From: Athripsodes cinereus
Lineage: Eukaryota; Arthropoda; Insecta; Trichoptera; Leptoceridae
Direction of reading: 5' to 3'
Assembly (NCBI GenBank): GCA_947579605.1
Contig: OX388312.1
Span: forward strand, 23,955,313-24,019,312
DNA length: 64,000 nucleotides
This document shows, in pieces, positions 1-11,395 of the stretch; position 1 is the stretch's first letter; each line of letters starts with the position of its first letter. Under the pieces are notes generated by a model. It searched no databases. It saw only the letters and a program-made list of their open reading frames with translations, and had not been told where the DNA came from. A program made the position numbers and the translations under genes.

Positions 1-1751
1 TAAATAAAATGTTTCAATGTTCTGTCAAAGAAACGTGCATGTGATATTTCGTATGTCGTGTGTCACAACATTCAAATGCGTGGTAAAAATATGAAAAAAA
101 TGTTATAAACATAATATTATGAAATCGTCAGTGGCGGATCGTTGCGTTATTCATGTTGACCGTGGTCGGAAAAAGTAGTGTACAATTTGGAGGAACCCAT
201 TTCTTTGTTTATCACACTTGTATTGTAAAATATCTTCGAATATAATAGAACAACAAACAAAAATTCGTTTACATTTATTTTTGCATAAAAATTCCAAGGA
301 TACATGCTATCTTTCAACTATTTAAGCATTTATAGACTAGGATTTATAAGTGGACACCTTTAATAAAATCTGATTGAATTGTACGTGGTGGTTTATGTTT
401 TAAGGTAATATGTTTTGCAACAAAATTATGCATCACGTTTGTAATTTTACGTGATTTGAGAAAATTATTTTTTAAAGGTCCTAAATTCATTTATTCTGAT
501 TTGTACAATTCTAGATGTGTTAAATTGTAAACGCACGCCACTGATATTTTGGCTTCGCGATATTTCACGAGTTACACACGAAATTGACGCTACTTTGTGA
601 GAAGTATAATCTTTCGATTTTCCGCCAGTCATGATTTGACTATAAATTATGATTGTAAGAGAAGGGTGCTTGGAAGTTTTGGAAACCATAAAAACACGCC
701 ACGCGTTACTACTATTCTAGGTCTGTACAGATATTCTTATTACGTTCTTAAAAGAGTAACAGTTAATTTCACAGTTATTTTGTCAACTGCAAAACAATGA
801 AGAGAACAGTTGGCTAGTAAATAAAGTAAATGATAATTAATTCGGTTTTATATAAGAACATTGTAAGATATAAAATAGAATTCACACCAACTAAGTAATA
901 ATCAGATAGATAAAATATTATTACCTATATGGTTTTACACGCACTTTATTTAAAGTGACTCGAGATTCGATATGTAATGTCTTTTTCTAACTCATTTATT
1001 CTTATGAGTTTGAAAAATGGTTTTTCTAATGATTTTGAAAAAGTCATTTCTTGATTATTATGGAGTTTTAAAAAATAAATACCAACAAAATTCAATATTA
1101 AAAACTCAATAATAAAAAAATACTTTTTTTTATTTCAATGACGAAAAGTACATCACTTCACTCACCATTTTAATACAAAAATAATGTCATGCTCCAAACA
1201 TTTCATTTTCTTTTTTTCAGATTATGAAACAATAAAAATTTGATGTGCCTACCTACCAATAACTATGTTCTCATCATACTTAAGCTCTCACTTTTAAAAT
1301 GCTACATTTCTTTATTTGGAATAGAATAACTTCAAAAAATAATGATTCATTGTTATGATATGAAATCAGATTAAAAAGAAAAAATCCCATCTGAAACCGG
1401 TCTCTTAAACAAATTTCACAGTTTAAAAAAATATTTGATTTTGGAACTTGTTCCAACATATCTATCGATATAAGTGAATTTCAACAGTGATTATGATTTT
1501 ATTGCAAATCTATTTCTTACATACTTGAATCATAATGCCAAAGCTTCTGAAAACTTGAGAAGTTGTTCCGTAGGTCGTTATGTACGAAAACTTTTGAGGG
1601 ATTGTTGTTGGTTTTTCATGGTCATATTATTTATCGAAGAAAGTTTATCTAATTAATCTATACTTATTTATTTTTCAAGTGCTTTCTTTTATAATATTAC
1701 GAATTTAACAATACAATATCGTTAAGATTTTCTCGAAAACCTCGTTCAATA
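1..1751. other. AT-rich DNA, no gene recognised
   Basis: Only short chance frames are present (longest about 74 codons), none with recognisable motifs. No repeat shared with the rest of the window was seen apart from general poly-A and poly-T runs. Confidence 0.6.
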
Positions 1752-1935
1752 TCTCACATAAGCGGGATGGCTAGTAGATTAACTTAATATAGTAATAAAT
1801 ATAAGGTTATTTTCTCTGTCCTAATAAAAAAACACATTCAAGATAAGTGACATACCTTATAGCTGAATCTTTAATGTTAAATATCTTTTTCGGGTTGTCT
1901 TACGAAAACTTGCTTTAGTACTCGAAAACTTGCAA
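1752..1935 (+). repeat. dispersed repeat R, diverged copy
   Basis: This is a degenerate member of a repeat that recurs at least eight times in the window. Its recognisable order is: gggatggctagtag, an 'ataaatat' word, a 'tctctgtcctaataaaa' word, 'acattcaagat', and finally 'actcgaaaacttgc'. The same word order appears near 14150, 30415, 35084, 36726 and 51874. It has no coding capacity. It may be the 3' untranslated part of a retroelement, or an old non-autonomous element. Confidence 0.5.
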
Positions 1936-2059
1936 AAAAATAAGAATTTGTTTGATTTTATTGGCACTACCAATGTGGTAATCACGAAGCATTTTTAAAA
2001 ATATTTAGTAATTTATGTAGTGTAGTACATAATAATAAATAAACATTATTTTTTGATTA

Positions 2060-2512
2060 TTTCTTCATCTGGTAACGTCACATCATTGATAATTTAAATT
2101 ATAAGTAACAATTTTCTGTTTAATTTATTGACATTTTAAATCATTACAGACAATTTGACATTTTAACTATTTATGACATTAATTCTTATGACATTTAAAT
2201 TATTTGTATTATTTCCATTAGATTAGATTTTTTTTTCTTCTATCTACATGACATCTCCCACATTATTGCAATTTTAATTCTTGACATATTAAATACTAAA
2301 CATTTAATTGACATTCTGTACTGACACTCCAATATTTTATGATTTGACTTAAATTATTATTGTTATGAAATAATTCTCTTTTGTGTTTTGTTAATTCTTG
2401 TTTTCCAACTGTGTTGTGAATGAGATATTTGATTTGTGTATTATTTATTCTTGAACATGTAAAAGGCTCACGCCGTGGATTGTGAAATAAATAAATAAAT
2501 AAATTATTTGTC
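2060..2512 (+). repeat. possible LINE 3' tail ending in (ataa)n
   Basis: An AT-rich stretch with the recurring word 'ttgacat' (about eight times between 2120 and 2320) ends in a short (aaat)n microsatellite at 2487-2512. The same kind of A-rich microsatellite end is seen near 26755, 45215 and 48486. That is how many non-LTR retrotransposons end. No coding part remains, so the assignment is weak. Confidence 0.3.
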
Positions 2513-2529
2513 AGAAATTTCACGGAGAT

Positions 2530-2830
2530 CTACATACATACATACATACATCTTCTTCCCCTTGTCCTAGTTGGGTCGGGGGCCCATTGCGCCTAGGTAC
2601 TTCCTCCAGAGATCCCTGTCCACTGCTGCTTCCAGGACCTCTGGCCACTCCAAACCAAACCTTTCAACACACAAGTTTGACACCTGCCCTTGCCAGCTTC
2701 TTCTAGGACGGCCTACCGGTCTTCTGCCCTCTCCCACAGCCTCCAAAGATCTAAGTGGTAGTCTGTCTTCTGGCAATAAAAATAAGCGCAATAGTGGTTT
2801 TGTGAGCAAATATAGTTTTAATCTTGCTTC
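2530..2830 (-). pseudogene. LINE (RTE-like) C-terminal remnant
   Basis: On the minus strand an open frame ends in the motif order GRPRRSW ... RDLWRKYLGAMGPRPN and a stop at 2567-2569. This is followed directly by a (gtat)n tail (2530-2551 on the plus strand). The GRPR-x-W block followed by a short tail ending RD-x-W is typical of the very C-terminus of RTE-like non-LTR retrotransposon proteins. Reverse transcriptase and endonuclease domains are absent, so this is a 5'-truncated dead copy. A second piece of the same 3' end occurs at 31245-31305. Confidence 0.6.
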
Positions 2831-2849
2831 CTGCTTTTGATTGCTCACA

Positions 2850-4002
2850 AATAAAATTTATATCCATTTATATAATAAATTATTATTATTTGCTACAATG
2901 TTCGTCATGCTCTCAGGTATTTCGCAGGACCTTGATTGGTTTCTTTATCGATGGAATTTGAATGTTAATATTTATTGTGTTAAACAGTTTATATCCCTTT
3001 AAGACTGTAAATAAATAAATAGAAAAGAAGCACCGTAATGAAGTCATAGCACTTAAGTACTTAAATCTAAGATAAAAGCTTGTATAAAACCCTCATCTCA
3101 ACTTTTGGGTTTAAATGAATAACACACCTCTAACTTTTCTTTATTATAACTGTTGTTTTCAATCATTTAGAAATTTAAATCGAATAAATTATAATCCGCA
3201 AGCGATTTATCATTAAGTATGAAAAGATAGACTTACCTTTTAGCAATAATAATTTAACTCTACAAAAAAATTAATGGATTCGACTTTTTTAAAGATTAAC
3301 TTTGTACCTACCTGAGATTATTTTAATATTTCTAGATAAGTAGTTAGGCGCTTTTCACACCAATAAAACAAACACCAGAAGAATACTTTCATCTTTCTCA
3401 ATGTATTTGTTTGTATCACAAAGTAGCTACTTTCAGTCCATTTATTTCTGTATATACATATATAGTATATTTTGAAAATTGTCCTTAAATTAAAACCAAT
3501 ATTTTAAAAAAAAACTACGTACTTGCTTTATAAAAAAATAAATTTGCATCAGATACCAATCGTTATATGTTGAAATAATTTATTTATATCACCAATACAT
3601 CCACATAAGAGGTGTCACTCTACGCTATGGTTATCTTTCGTCGCATTTCGATTTTATCCTGAAATTTTCGTATATAAATATCTATGTAAGAAAACGAAGA
3701 TTCCGAGCTAACCGATCACTCATTAGGATGTCAATTTCAATTTAAAGAGTTTATTTTTTCCAGTGCCTTTGAAACTGTCAACTGGCTATTAAACACAACC
3801 GAATGTAACCAACCAGAATCATAGTTTTCATAAAAACGAACACATATAGTTTTTCTAATGATTTATGATTTATTATTAATAATTTTTATTGCTGTGAAAC
3901 AAAAATCCATGTAATTTGCAGACTCTAGACATTTAGGAGGTATGAAAAACAAGATTAAAAAGCTTATTATTCCCAAGATTTTATCGTTCTCAAATAATCT
4001 CA
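2850..4002. other. AT-rich DNA, no gene recognised
   Basis: No reading frame with recognisable motifs. A short A-rich (taaa)n tail lies near 3010-3025. Otherwise the stretch appears unique. Confidence 0.5.
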
Positions 4003-4180
4003 ATTCGTCGGTAGCCTGTAGGTAGAGTCTCAGCCTCGTGAACAGGGGGTCCGTGGTTCGATCCCAGATGCCGGCAAACTCCCCTTTCACGATTCAAGCT
4101 TTTAGCTTACTTTGACAGGTGTATAAGGTTGTATTTGGGTTTATAACAAAACCCATATATTGTATATCTTTCTAAAAAAA
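4003..4180 (+). mobile_element. tRNA-derived SINE, copy 1
   Basis: The head carries an RNA polymerase III type A box (4012-4023, tagcctgtaggt) and a B box (4055-4065, ggttcgatccc). A conserved body follows ('gccggcaaactcccctttca', 'ggtgtataaggttg', 'gggtttataac') and then an A-rich end. The spacing resembles a tRNA gene, but the flanks do not pair as an acceptor stem, so this is a SINE and not a tRNA gene. Five further copies in either orientation lie at about 7963, 14531, 19689, 40441 and 47755. Such elements are copied by the machinery of a partner LINE. Confidence 0.75.
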
Positions 4181-6139
4181 TGATTTTATCGCAAAACAAC
4201 GCATTTAAAAATAAATTGTCTAGGTTATTATTATTCTATACGAGTATATTTGTCAACGATTGGTTGAATACCTGTCAAGGGTGAAATCTAATCTTGAATA
4301 AATATATATAAAAAGGACCCTAGGTAAGTACTTTGATAGCTTTTTCATCCACTTCGGATTCGAATTAAATTATTATCTTCATAATTTTCGCATAAAAATC
4401 TGCAACAGTCGGCAGAAATGGTTCTTAAACCAAGTTGTAAAGAATCTCGTTAGGAAAAATACTAAAGCGTAAAATTTCACGTTGAAATATTGAAATGAAT
4501 TTAATAACAGTTTTAACTAAAATACACTAAAATGCAAATTGAGTTATTTTGTTTAAAATTTATTTTTGTTCATAGTAAATTCACTAACACACAAATGAGA
4601 CATCGCAATCAGTTCATATTTTTCTGTTTCAATTACTTCGAGTTTACGTCATATTTATTGACCAAAACTCATATTTATTTTTTCTATTCCATTTATAAAG
4701 AATAGTCAACAGACTTCAAGTAGGTTTTTTGTGCTTAACACATAGATCTCGCTAAAAACAAAACAAACCCAAGCTCTAGGAGTTTTATTAACATCCGACA
4801 ATTTATGTATGAGAAAGTAATCTATTATGTATCTAGAAATAAATCTATGCAGAAATGTACTTCTATACTATAGTACAGTACTCAAATATGTATATTTGGA
4901 TACCAGTAAAGTTTTATTTATTTATTTATGAGAATTAAGAAACACAAATTAGAATTACTTTCAATAGAAAAATTTTATTCACATTTTATTTCAGTTATTC
5001 TGAGCACCTGTATTCTGCTTTGTGTAGGTAGGTACACTGCACACTTTACTGATGTATTTGAAATTCGCAATATTCTCTTCAACAACACTAAAGATGCTAT
5101 GTAAAAATTCACATTACCCAAAGATTTTCATCTTGGTATGGTTGTAATAGGAATTATGTCGGTACGTCGTAACACTTGAATATATTTTGAGAAACGTGCA
5201 AGGCAATCCACTTGTGCGATAGTTGGCAAGAATACCTTCTGTTCGGGACTTATAATGTGCTTTATGACAGTATACGGCATACGTTCTAGTCGTCTAGTAG
5301 GTACTACACTTATTCCTACGATAGACGTAGGTACACTCTATAATAATATTATACCAACGTACTTTATACAGCTTTTGTAAGACTAAACCTCTAGGCTTAT
5401 ATATTATTATTATTATTATAATACGTTTGTTAGCCCACTGGATAAGGAGATTCAATTCAAAGAGCCCATGTAAAATTCTTATTTTTAAACAGAGTTTTAT
5501 TATAATTAGAGATCAATGGACAAACACTGTTTATCGATTGCTCTCTAATTATAATATTTGATGACATATTTGATATTTTAGATCATTTTTACTGAGAAAT
5601 ATGTAAATTGAGTACGTTCTTAATACTGATAAAACATAATATTAAAAAAAAAATCTTTTCAATTTATGCTTACAAGCCCTTCAAATATATTCGTAGATTT
5701 TATAAATTCAGATTTTATTCTTCTCACACGTTTTGGACTATTGTATAACAAGTCATACAAAAAATGTATGTTACTTTGCTAATTAATATCATTTATACAC
5801 TTTTCAATAAAATATATTTTTGCCTTTGTAGGTTTCGGGTAAAAAAAATTGATATAAATATTATTTCAATATCAATCCTACCAAACATTCCTGGGACTTT
5901 TGACAAATAGCGTGGTTTGCTATCCGCCAAGAGTGGTTTTATATCAAATTCTTCCGCATGATGTGTATATAAAACATCACTTAAAGTAGCTAGTAGGTAA
6001 GTAGGAAGTAGTAAGTAAGTAATGTAGCTTAGAGAGTCCATTTTTCATAAACTTTGAGAATTACTAAGTCTCACTTACTCATGCCAGAGCGTTCAGAACA
6101 ATGTATATATAATAATATGTAAGTATTATATTATTATAA
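4181..6139. other. AT-rich DNA, no gene recognised
   Basis: No coding frame with motifs. Contains a short (att)n run near 5405-5420 and many 'gtaggtac' words. Nothing else is distinguishable. Confidence 0.5.
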
Positions 6140-6187
6140 ATAATACGCTACATTAAATGGCGCCCCACGTTGGGCGCCACATTTAAT
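6140..6187. repeat. snap-back palindrome at LTR/primer-site junction
   Basis: The LTR end plus spacer plus first primer-site bases (aatacgctacattaaatg then ggcgcc, read on the minus strand) is followed after a few bases by its own inverted copy, down to aatacgctaca at about 6140-6152. The centre is the primer binding site. This is not the normal layout of an element, where gag leader should follow the primer site. It could be an aborted reverse-transcription product that folded back. Confidence 0.7.
6162..6179 (-). promoter_or_regulatory. primer binding site, tRNA-Lys type
   Basis: The minus strand reads TGGCGCCCAACGTGGGGC, which is the 18-nt complement of the 3' end of tRNA-Lys(1,2) used by several retroelements. 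It lies seven bases after the putative LTR end at 6187, as expected for a 5' LTR. It is the main evidence that the adjacent 817-bp unit is an LTR. Confidence 0.75.
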
Positions 6188-7003
6188 GTAGCGTATTTCT
6201 TCTCCTGTCTCGGCTAGCTCACTGCAAGTATCTTCAGAGGTCGTGGATTGGTTGATTAGGGCACAAGGCTGATAAATACACAGGATATTCACATAACAAA
6301 CGTTCTCCTTTTATTGGATCTTTGTTGCAATACATTACAGTCGGGGCAGCCTCCATCGACGGCCGTCCATACTATTAAACCATCCGATCTTTCGTCATGG
6401 GTGCCAGGCGCTCACGATCTCCTTCTGTAAGGTTCCCCCAGATACAGATGTCGATACGGACGAGCAGGCGACTCGTCCAGCTCAATTTGCGACCCGGAAA
6501 CTAGAACCGCGTCTGTTGGCAATTATCATCATAATTATTAGACACTGACAGAACACTTTTCATCTGTATTGAATTTAAGTTAATATTGTGATTTATCTAG
6601 AATATAGCCTTAAGAGACTTACCACGATATCTGCGTATATATACAAGTGTCCGGGCCCACAATTATATATTTTTTACTGCCTTTATTTACAAGTAATTAT
6701 CTCCATCCTCTTTGAGGTTATTCCCGATCAGATGTCCTAATTGCAAGACATTGGTTCACTGATATTTGGTCGCCACGAGGTGACACCAAAGAAAATTTAC
6801 TAACTGAAGACGTATGTCTTCCAACTGTCTCGGAGTCCTCTTAAAAAGTGAACCCTTGACATGTTTTCTGCTGGCCAGTATTTTATTTCTTCGACTTTGT
6901 AACAATAACGCGCTTGACTTCTGACAACTCATCGCGGTGTTGCCACAAAGCGAAATGTGGCTGACAAGAAAAATTAAACCACAAATAATAATATCATGCT
7001 ACA
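6187..7003 (-). mobile_element. solo LTR (817 bp) of an LTR retrotransposon
   Basis: Read on the minus strand, the unit starts TGTAGC (at 7003) and ends GCTACA (at 6187), giving the TG...CA form with 6-bp terminal inverted repeats. Inside, in order, are a TATA-like word (tatatatac, near 6637-6650) and an AATAAA polyadenylation word (near 6312-6318). It is richer in G+C than its surroundings. No gag or pol follows: the only remnant of the interior is the primer site and a palindrome. Family is probably Gypsy-like, but this cannot be settled without the coding region. No clear target duplication was found. Confidence 0.65.
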
Positions 7004-7962
7004 AAACATAACAACTAATTATTTTTGATAGTACCTAATTATTCATAAATAGATTAAGAAGAAGTTCCAAAAATAGTATTGGAAATGAAGGAAATCCTAT
7101 TACCTAGTAAAGGTACTTTTAGCAAAACCCCGCGGGAAAGACTTTTGATCAAAATATCTGACATCTAATTATTGAGTATAAACCCGACCTATACGCAACT
7201 TTGTTTTGCAGAGGATTGTGGAGAGGAAACCTGAAGCAAAACATATTAAATCCATATTCATAAATCAAAGATAATAATATACTTTTAATTCATTTTTTCA
7301 ATTGAATAATATTATGTGGACCAACGAGGTTGGAAAATATATTACTAACTTCACATTCGACTCCTATCAAAAGTTTGATCATACCGCTTATAAAAAATTA
7401 AGAATATTGAGTACCTACCTAACTGTTGGGCAAAATAAATTGTTATTTTGGCAGAAAGTCCATAATATATTACATATTTATTTAATTTAATATATATACA
7501 CAACATATGAAAGACAATACAAATCGCTACCTTAATGCAGAACTAGCCTAAGTTAAAATTTTGGCCAAACTGGGTTAAGTATTAAGAAATAAGATAATAA
7601 TAGATACGAGATAATTATATGAATGAGAGTTACATATTAGATTCCATTATAATAAATGCGTGTCAAAATTTGCTTGAGATATTTCATTTTTTTTTACAAA
7701 AACAAAGCTTTAAACTGCTCCTTTGAAAAATCACTATTAAACACATAGGCTAGTTCTGCATTAAGGAAGCGAAATATGTGAGCAATGATAATATTATGTA
7801 TAGAATGAATAAATAACTAAATTAATTAGTTAATAAATTAAAAAACATCCTCGACAATTCAAAAGTTTAGTTTGATTGGGAAATCATTTAAACACGAAGA
7901 ATATTGATTGATCTTATAGAAGACCAGTGTGTAGGTACAAACACAAAAATACATTTTTTTTT
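7004..7962. other. AT-rich DNA, no gene recognised
   Basis: No motif-bearing frame. The phrase 'agaactagcctaagtt' near 7540 has a partial inverted match near 7748 ('ggctagttctgcatta'). This may be a very old inverted-repeat element, but the interior gives no support. Confidence 0.4.
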
Positions 7963-8086
7963 AAGATATACCTATCTGGGCTTGTTATAAACCCAAATAC
8001 AACCTTATACACCTTTCACACTAAGCTAAAAGCTTGTGCCGTGAAAGGGGAGTTTGCCGGCACCTGGGATCGAACCACGGACCCCT
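7963..8086 (-). mobile_element. tRNA-derived SINE, copy 2 (head truncated)
   Basis: Same family as the SINE at 4003, in reverse orientation. Body and B-box region are present (gatcgaacc, 8068-8076 on the plus strand). The copy stops at 'ggacccc', so the A box is missing. Without the A box it could not be transcribed by polymerase III. Confidence 0.75.
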
Positions 8087-8808
8087 TCCTTCAATTTGCT
8101 TTAATAATTATAAATAAAGTAAATTATTATTAAAAAATAGAATAAATATGTTTAGTCAAAGTAAACAAGTATTAAAAATCTAAGTGTTTTCTTTTCTAAT
8201 TTAAAATGATTTTCTACAGATGTTATCATCAATTTTAGAAAAAAAATAGAGTTTTACCATTTTCTTTCTCACCTCCTTTTATATCATAACCTACTTATAG
8301 AATTCACAACAATGTAATAAAGTGAATTTTGATTCTCACGGGACATGATAATTTTGAGCATAGAATAATAATAATATAATTATTTTCCTTTACATATAAC
8401 TCAAATAGATAGATAAATAATTTCTAGATAAAAGATGAGAGTATGAGATGAGAATATGTAATAATAATTACCTACTAGTTATATCTGGCAGACAGATAAC
8501 TATTTCCAAAAGGTTCGCTCCTCGGATACCTAGGTATAAAATGTTAGCAGTAAAATACCCGATATACGGTATATTTACATTAAACTGTTTTGTTATCGTA
8601 ATGGCAATCTGATCTGACATTCTACATTTTTGATAATTAAGATGTTATCAGATTAAGATACGTATTGTGAAAATCCTAGAACAATTTTTATAATAATATG
8701 CATATGGTCCCATTCGTATTTTAATACAATATTATTTATTTATTTATTAATTATTTACTGCACATTTAAAACAACCAATTTTACAAATAAAAAATACAGT
8801 TTGTTGAT

Positions 8809-9274
8809 TAGTAAGAATATTCATTTCCGGGCTTAGTGGCCGTGGTCTGTAGGGTAGTCTGTGACCCAACGTTTCACCCACAACTGTGGCGGGCATCTTC
8901 AGGGGGTAGGTGCAGGCGAGTTGTCTGTCACATTTGAAACACTTTCACTATTATAGCTGGCAACTCTATGTGCAAGCGGGCGCAGGTTCCTCGTAACGTG
9001 CGAGCCCGTCGGCGGTTCGCAGCAAACTGATCTGTCACACGTCGTTGAATCGCCGTTCGTAGCGGGTGGTGGCGCTGCAGGCGCATGGGCGGAGTTATGC
9101 GCGTCGGCATGCGCGGTGTTGTATATGCGGCTGAGTGTAGGCGTCCATATTCTATTGAGGCGCAAACCTTCTTCTTTTTTGTTGAAATTATGTTTATGTT
9201 TATAGATTTCAATCGCTTCTCTATACTACCCTACAGACCACGGCCACTAAGCCCGGAAATGAATATTCTTACTA
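8809..9274 (-). mobile_element. Penelope-like element terminal fragment with inverted ends
   Basis: The fragment is bounded by 49-bp inverted repeats (8809-8857 and 9226-9274), which contain 'gggcttagtggccgtggtct'. On the minus strand an open frame (about 9212-8899) starts AIEIYKHKHNFNKKEEG and continues LRLNRIWTPTLSRIYN before a low-complexity tail. The pattern EIxKxxxNFN...xxxWxPxL is characteristic of the C-terminus of Penelope-like proteins, just after the GIY-YIG endonuclease. The frame ends close to a hammerhead-like motif in the terminal repeat (8868-8905). Penelope elements often end in a partly inverted terminal repeat, which explains the inverted ends. The interior is distinctly GC-rich (8985-9130). 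Confidence 0.65.
8862..8905 (-). ncRNA. hammerhead-ribozyme-like core in Penelope terminal repeat
   Basis: The minus strand reads CTGAAGA, then a hairpin (ccaca/tgtgg), then GAAAC, then gttgg, then GTC. This matches the catalytic core order CUGANGA - stem II - GAAA - short stem III - GUC of a type I hammerhead. Hammerheads are known in the terminal repeats of Penelope-like elements. The outer stem I is not evident here, so activity is unproven. Related cores are at 13838-13866 and 22861-22962. Confidence 0.4.
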
Positions 9275-10896
9275 GTGACGCCGGCCGTGAAAGCCTAAGA
9301 TCATAGTTTGTTGATTGTTATCATAATGTTTTCAATTGGAATTACTATGTGAATATTGAATTGTAATTTATTATATTATGTAAAAGGTTCATATTGTTTA
9401 TTTTTTAATAATAATACCAATTAAAATCAATTTTCTAATAGTAAATTTATCGCAGAGGGGAGATTTCTCCAACCAATCTAAAAATGTATTATAAACACTT
9501 GATCAAAAAGTATTAGAACGGCCCAACATCTCTATCTGTCTCCACAAATAAGATAAACCAATGGACCAATTACATAATATCATAACAAAGACGCAAATCA
9601 TTCCCTCCGTGCCATAAAAATATGCGGCATTCAGAAAGTTGTGCGACTACCTTTTACAGGACGCAGAAAAACATACAGAAAGAAGAAGAAAACTTATCGT
9701 TTTCCAGAGACACATCAGAAAAATATTTTTAAAAGCGGCGCCAGAATTGTCATCCACACTTCTCAGCATTATACAACCAGATAAGTCTTCATATGATCAG
9801 TCACGGTCACACAAAAACATGACAGTCTAATGCCGGGAAAAATTCACTTATCCAGATATACATAATCTCGTATCAAAAGTTTAGGCTTAAAACGCGGGTT
9901 CACAATACCAGCATTGCGCCTGAAATATCTGTAATCAGAATCTTTGTAACTATGTTACAAGTGTTTATTATAATAGATATTTAATAAGAAGTTAATGTAC
10001 TTAATAAGAAGTTATTATTGAGTTTCTCACATTGCCATCAGATGCGTTTATGAATGATATGTTATATTAAAAGGAGATATAATTCCGTTCTTAACGTTAT
10101 AATAATAAAACAACGACGTTGTTTTTGTTTATCGTGTAATAAATTATTATCACGTAGACCTGAAAACTTATACGAATTGATTTATAATGAATAATTTATT
10201 CGGCTTTTTAACAAATCCCTCATAGTTTCAACTACCATATTAGCAGTAGATAGACACATTCTCGTATATTATATAGGTGCACTGTGGACAAAAAGGTATT
10301 ATATTTATTATAATTTTAAATAGACAAGGGAAAATAAATTGATTAATAATGAATAATTAATATTTTTGGGTAAAACTCTACTATGTGACAGAGCGAGAAT
10401 CATGCATGTCAAGTTTTGGACAGAGACTGAATATCTGCTGAACAAAATTGGTTATTATTGTATTTTAATTATTTGTATTGTATTATTATATTTTTTTTGT
10501 CTTTCTGACAACAATTTTTATACAACAACTATATACCTAAATTGTCATAATATTATATAATTATTAATAATAAATTATTGAATATAATATTCTGTATTTT
10601 ACGTTCATCATCCAATCATGAATATTACTTATAGCTAAAATTAAGTTGTATACGTCAAATTATCAGAAAGCTTGTAAAAATACTGATTATTCATATTTTT
10701 TTATGAAAGTCTTCCACGTAAATGATTATAAAAATATACTACAGTCGTAAGCTTTTGCAATGAAATGATCGGATGAGGTTAAAAATATACCAGATACCTA
10801 TCGGAGGAAGAAAATATTGAACATTTTAAAGAAAACGTGGATATAAAACGTTTAATTATAGCTGACAAAAGAAAAGATTGACATGACATTGTAGTA
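9275..10896. other. AT-rich DNA, no gene recognised
   Basis: At 9598-9670 the words 'ccgtgccataaaaatatgcg', 'gcattcag' and 'ccttttacaggac' resemble an internally deleted copy of repeat R. A 63-codon frame starting at 9639 (MCDYLLQDAEKHTERRRKL...) has no family I recognise. The rest is unremarkable. Confidence 0.4.
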
Positions 10897-10904
10897 CATA
10901 CTCG
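10897..10904 (+). repeat. 8-bp target site duplication, left
   Basis: catactcg is repeated exactly at 11360-11367, immediately outside the inverted repeats of the element between them. Confidence 0.75.
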
Positions 10905-11359
10905 GGCACTATATGAGATGGTAGGCCCCACTGTTGTCAAATGTGAGATTTCATAGAAAAAGTAATATTCACGGAATTGTTGCCATATGTACAATTATTT
11001 TTTGGTCACCACGTTTAATTATTTTTGGGCACCAAGTTTTTCGACACCGGCAAAGTTTATGGCAAAAATAAAATAAAACCAGCAAAAATAAAATGTAATT
11101 CGAATACAAACTTACTAAAGAATATAAATTTTATATTTATATTCGAGTTAGATTTTATTTTTGCTGGTTTTATTTTATTTTTATATTTGAATTAGGTAGA
11201 TTTTATTTTTGGCGGTTTTATTTTATTTTTGCAAATAAAAAAAGAAAAAAATATTTCGCCAAAAAATCCAAATAATATGATTGTAGCGACAATTTTCCTC
11301 CATAGAAAACTATATTTGACAGATATCTGACATTGGGGCCTACCATCTCAATGAGTTCC
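10905..11359. mobile_element. non-autonomous DNA transposon (MITE), 455 bp, 8-bp TSD
   Basis: The ends are inverted: ggcactatatgagatggtag at the left, and on the complement of the right end ggaactcattgagatggtag, both continuing into 'gcccca'. The exact 8-bp duplication catactcg flanks both ends. Eight-base duplications fit the hAT or P superfamilies. There is no transposase frame. Internally there is a second, unrelated foldback (about 11062-11110 against 11139-11190), built from 'aaaaataaaataaaaccagc' and its complement, with a third partial copy at 11196-11232. The element is probably mobilised in trans. Confidence 0.75.
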
Positions 11360-11367
11360 CATACTCG
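11360..11367 (+). repeat. 8-bp target site duplication, right
   Basis: Second copy of catactcg; see the left copy at 10897. Confidence 0.75.
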
Positions 11368-11395
11368 TCTATATTCAGTGTATATATATAATGAG

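Noticed and set aside
4011..4075. tRNA gene at the SINE head
   Set aside because: A and B boxes are present but no acceptor stem or cloverleaf can be drawn, and the same head recurs in repeats.
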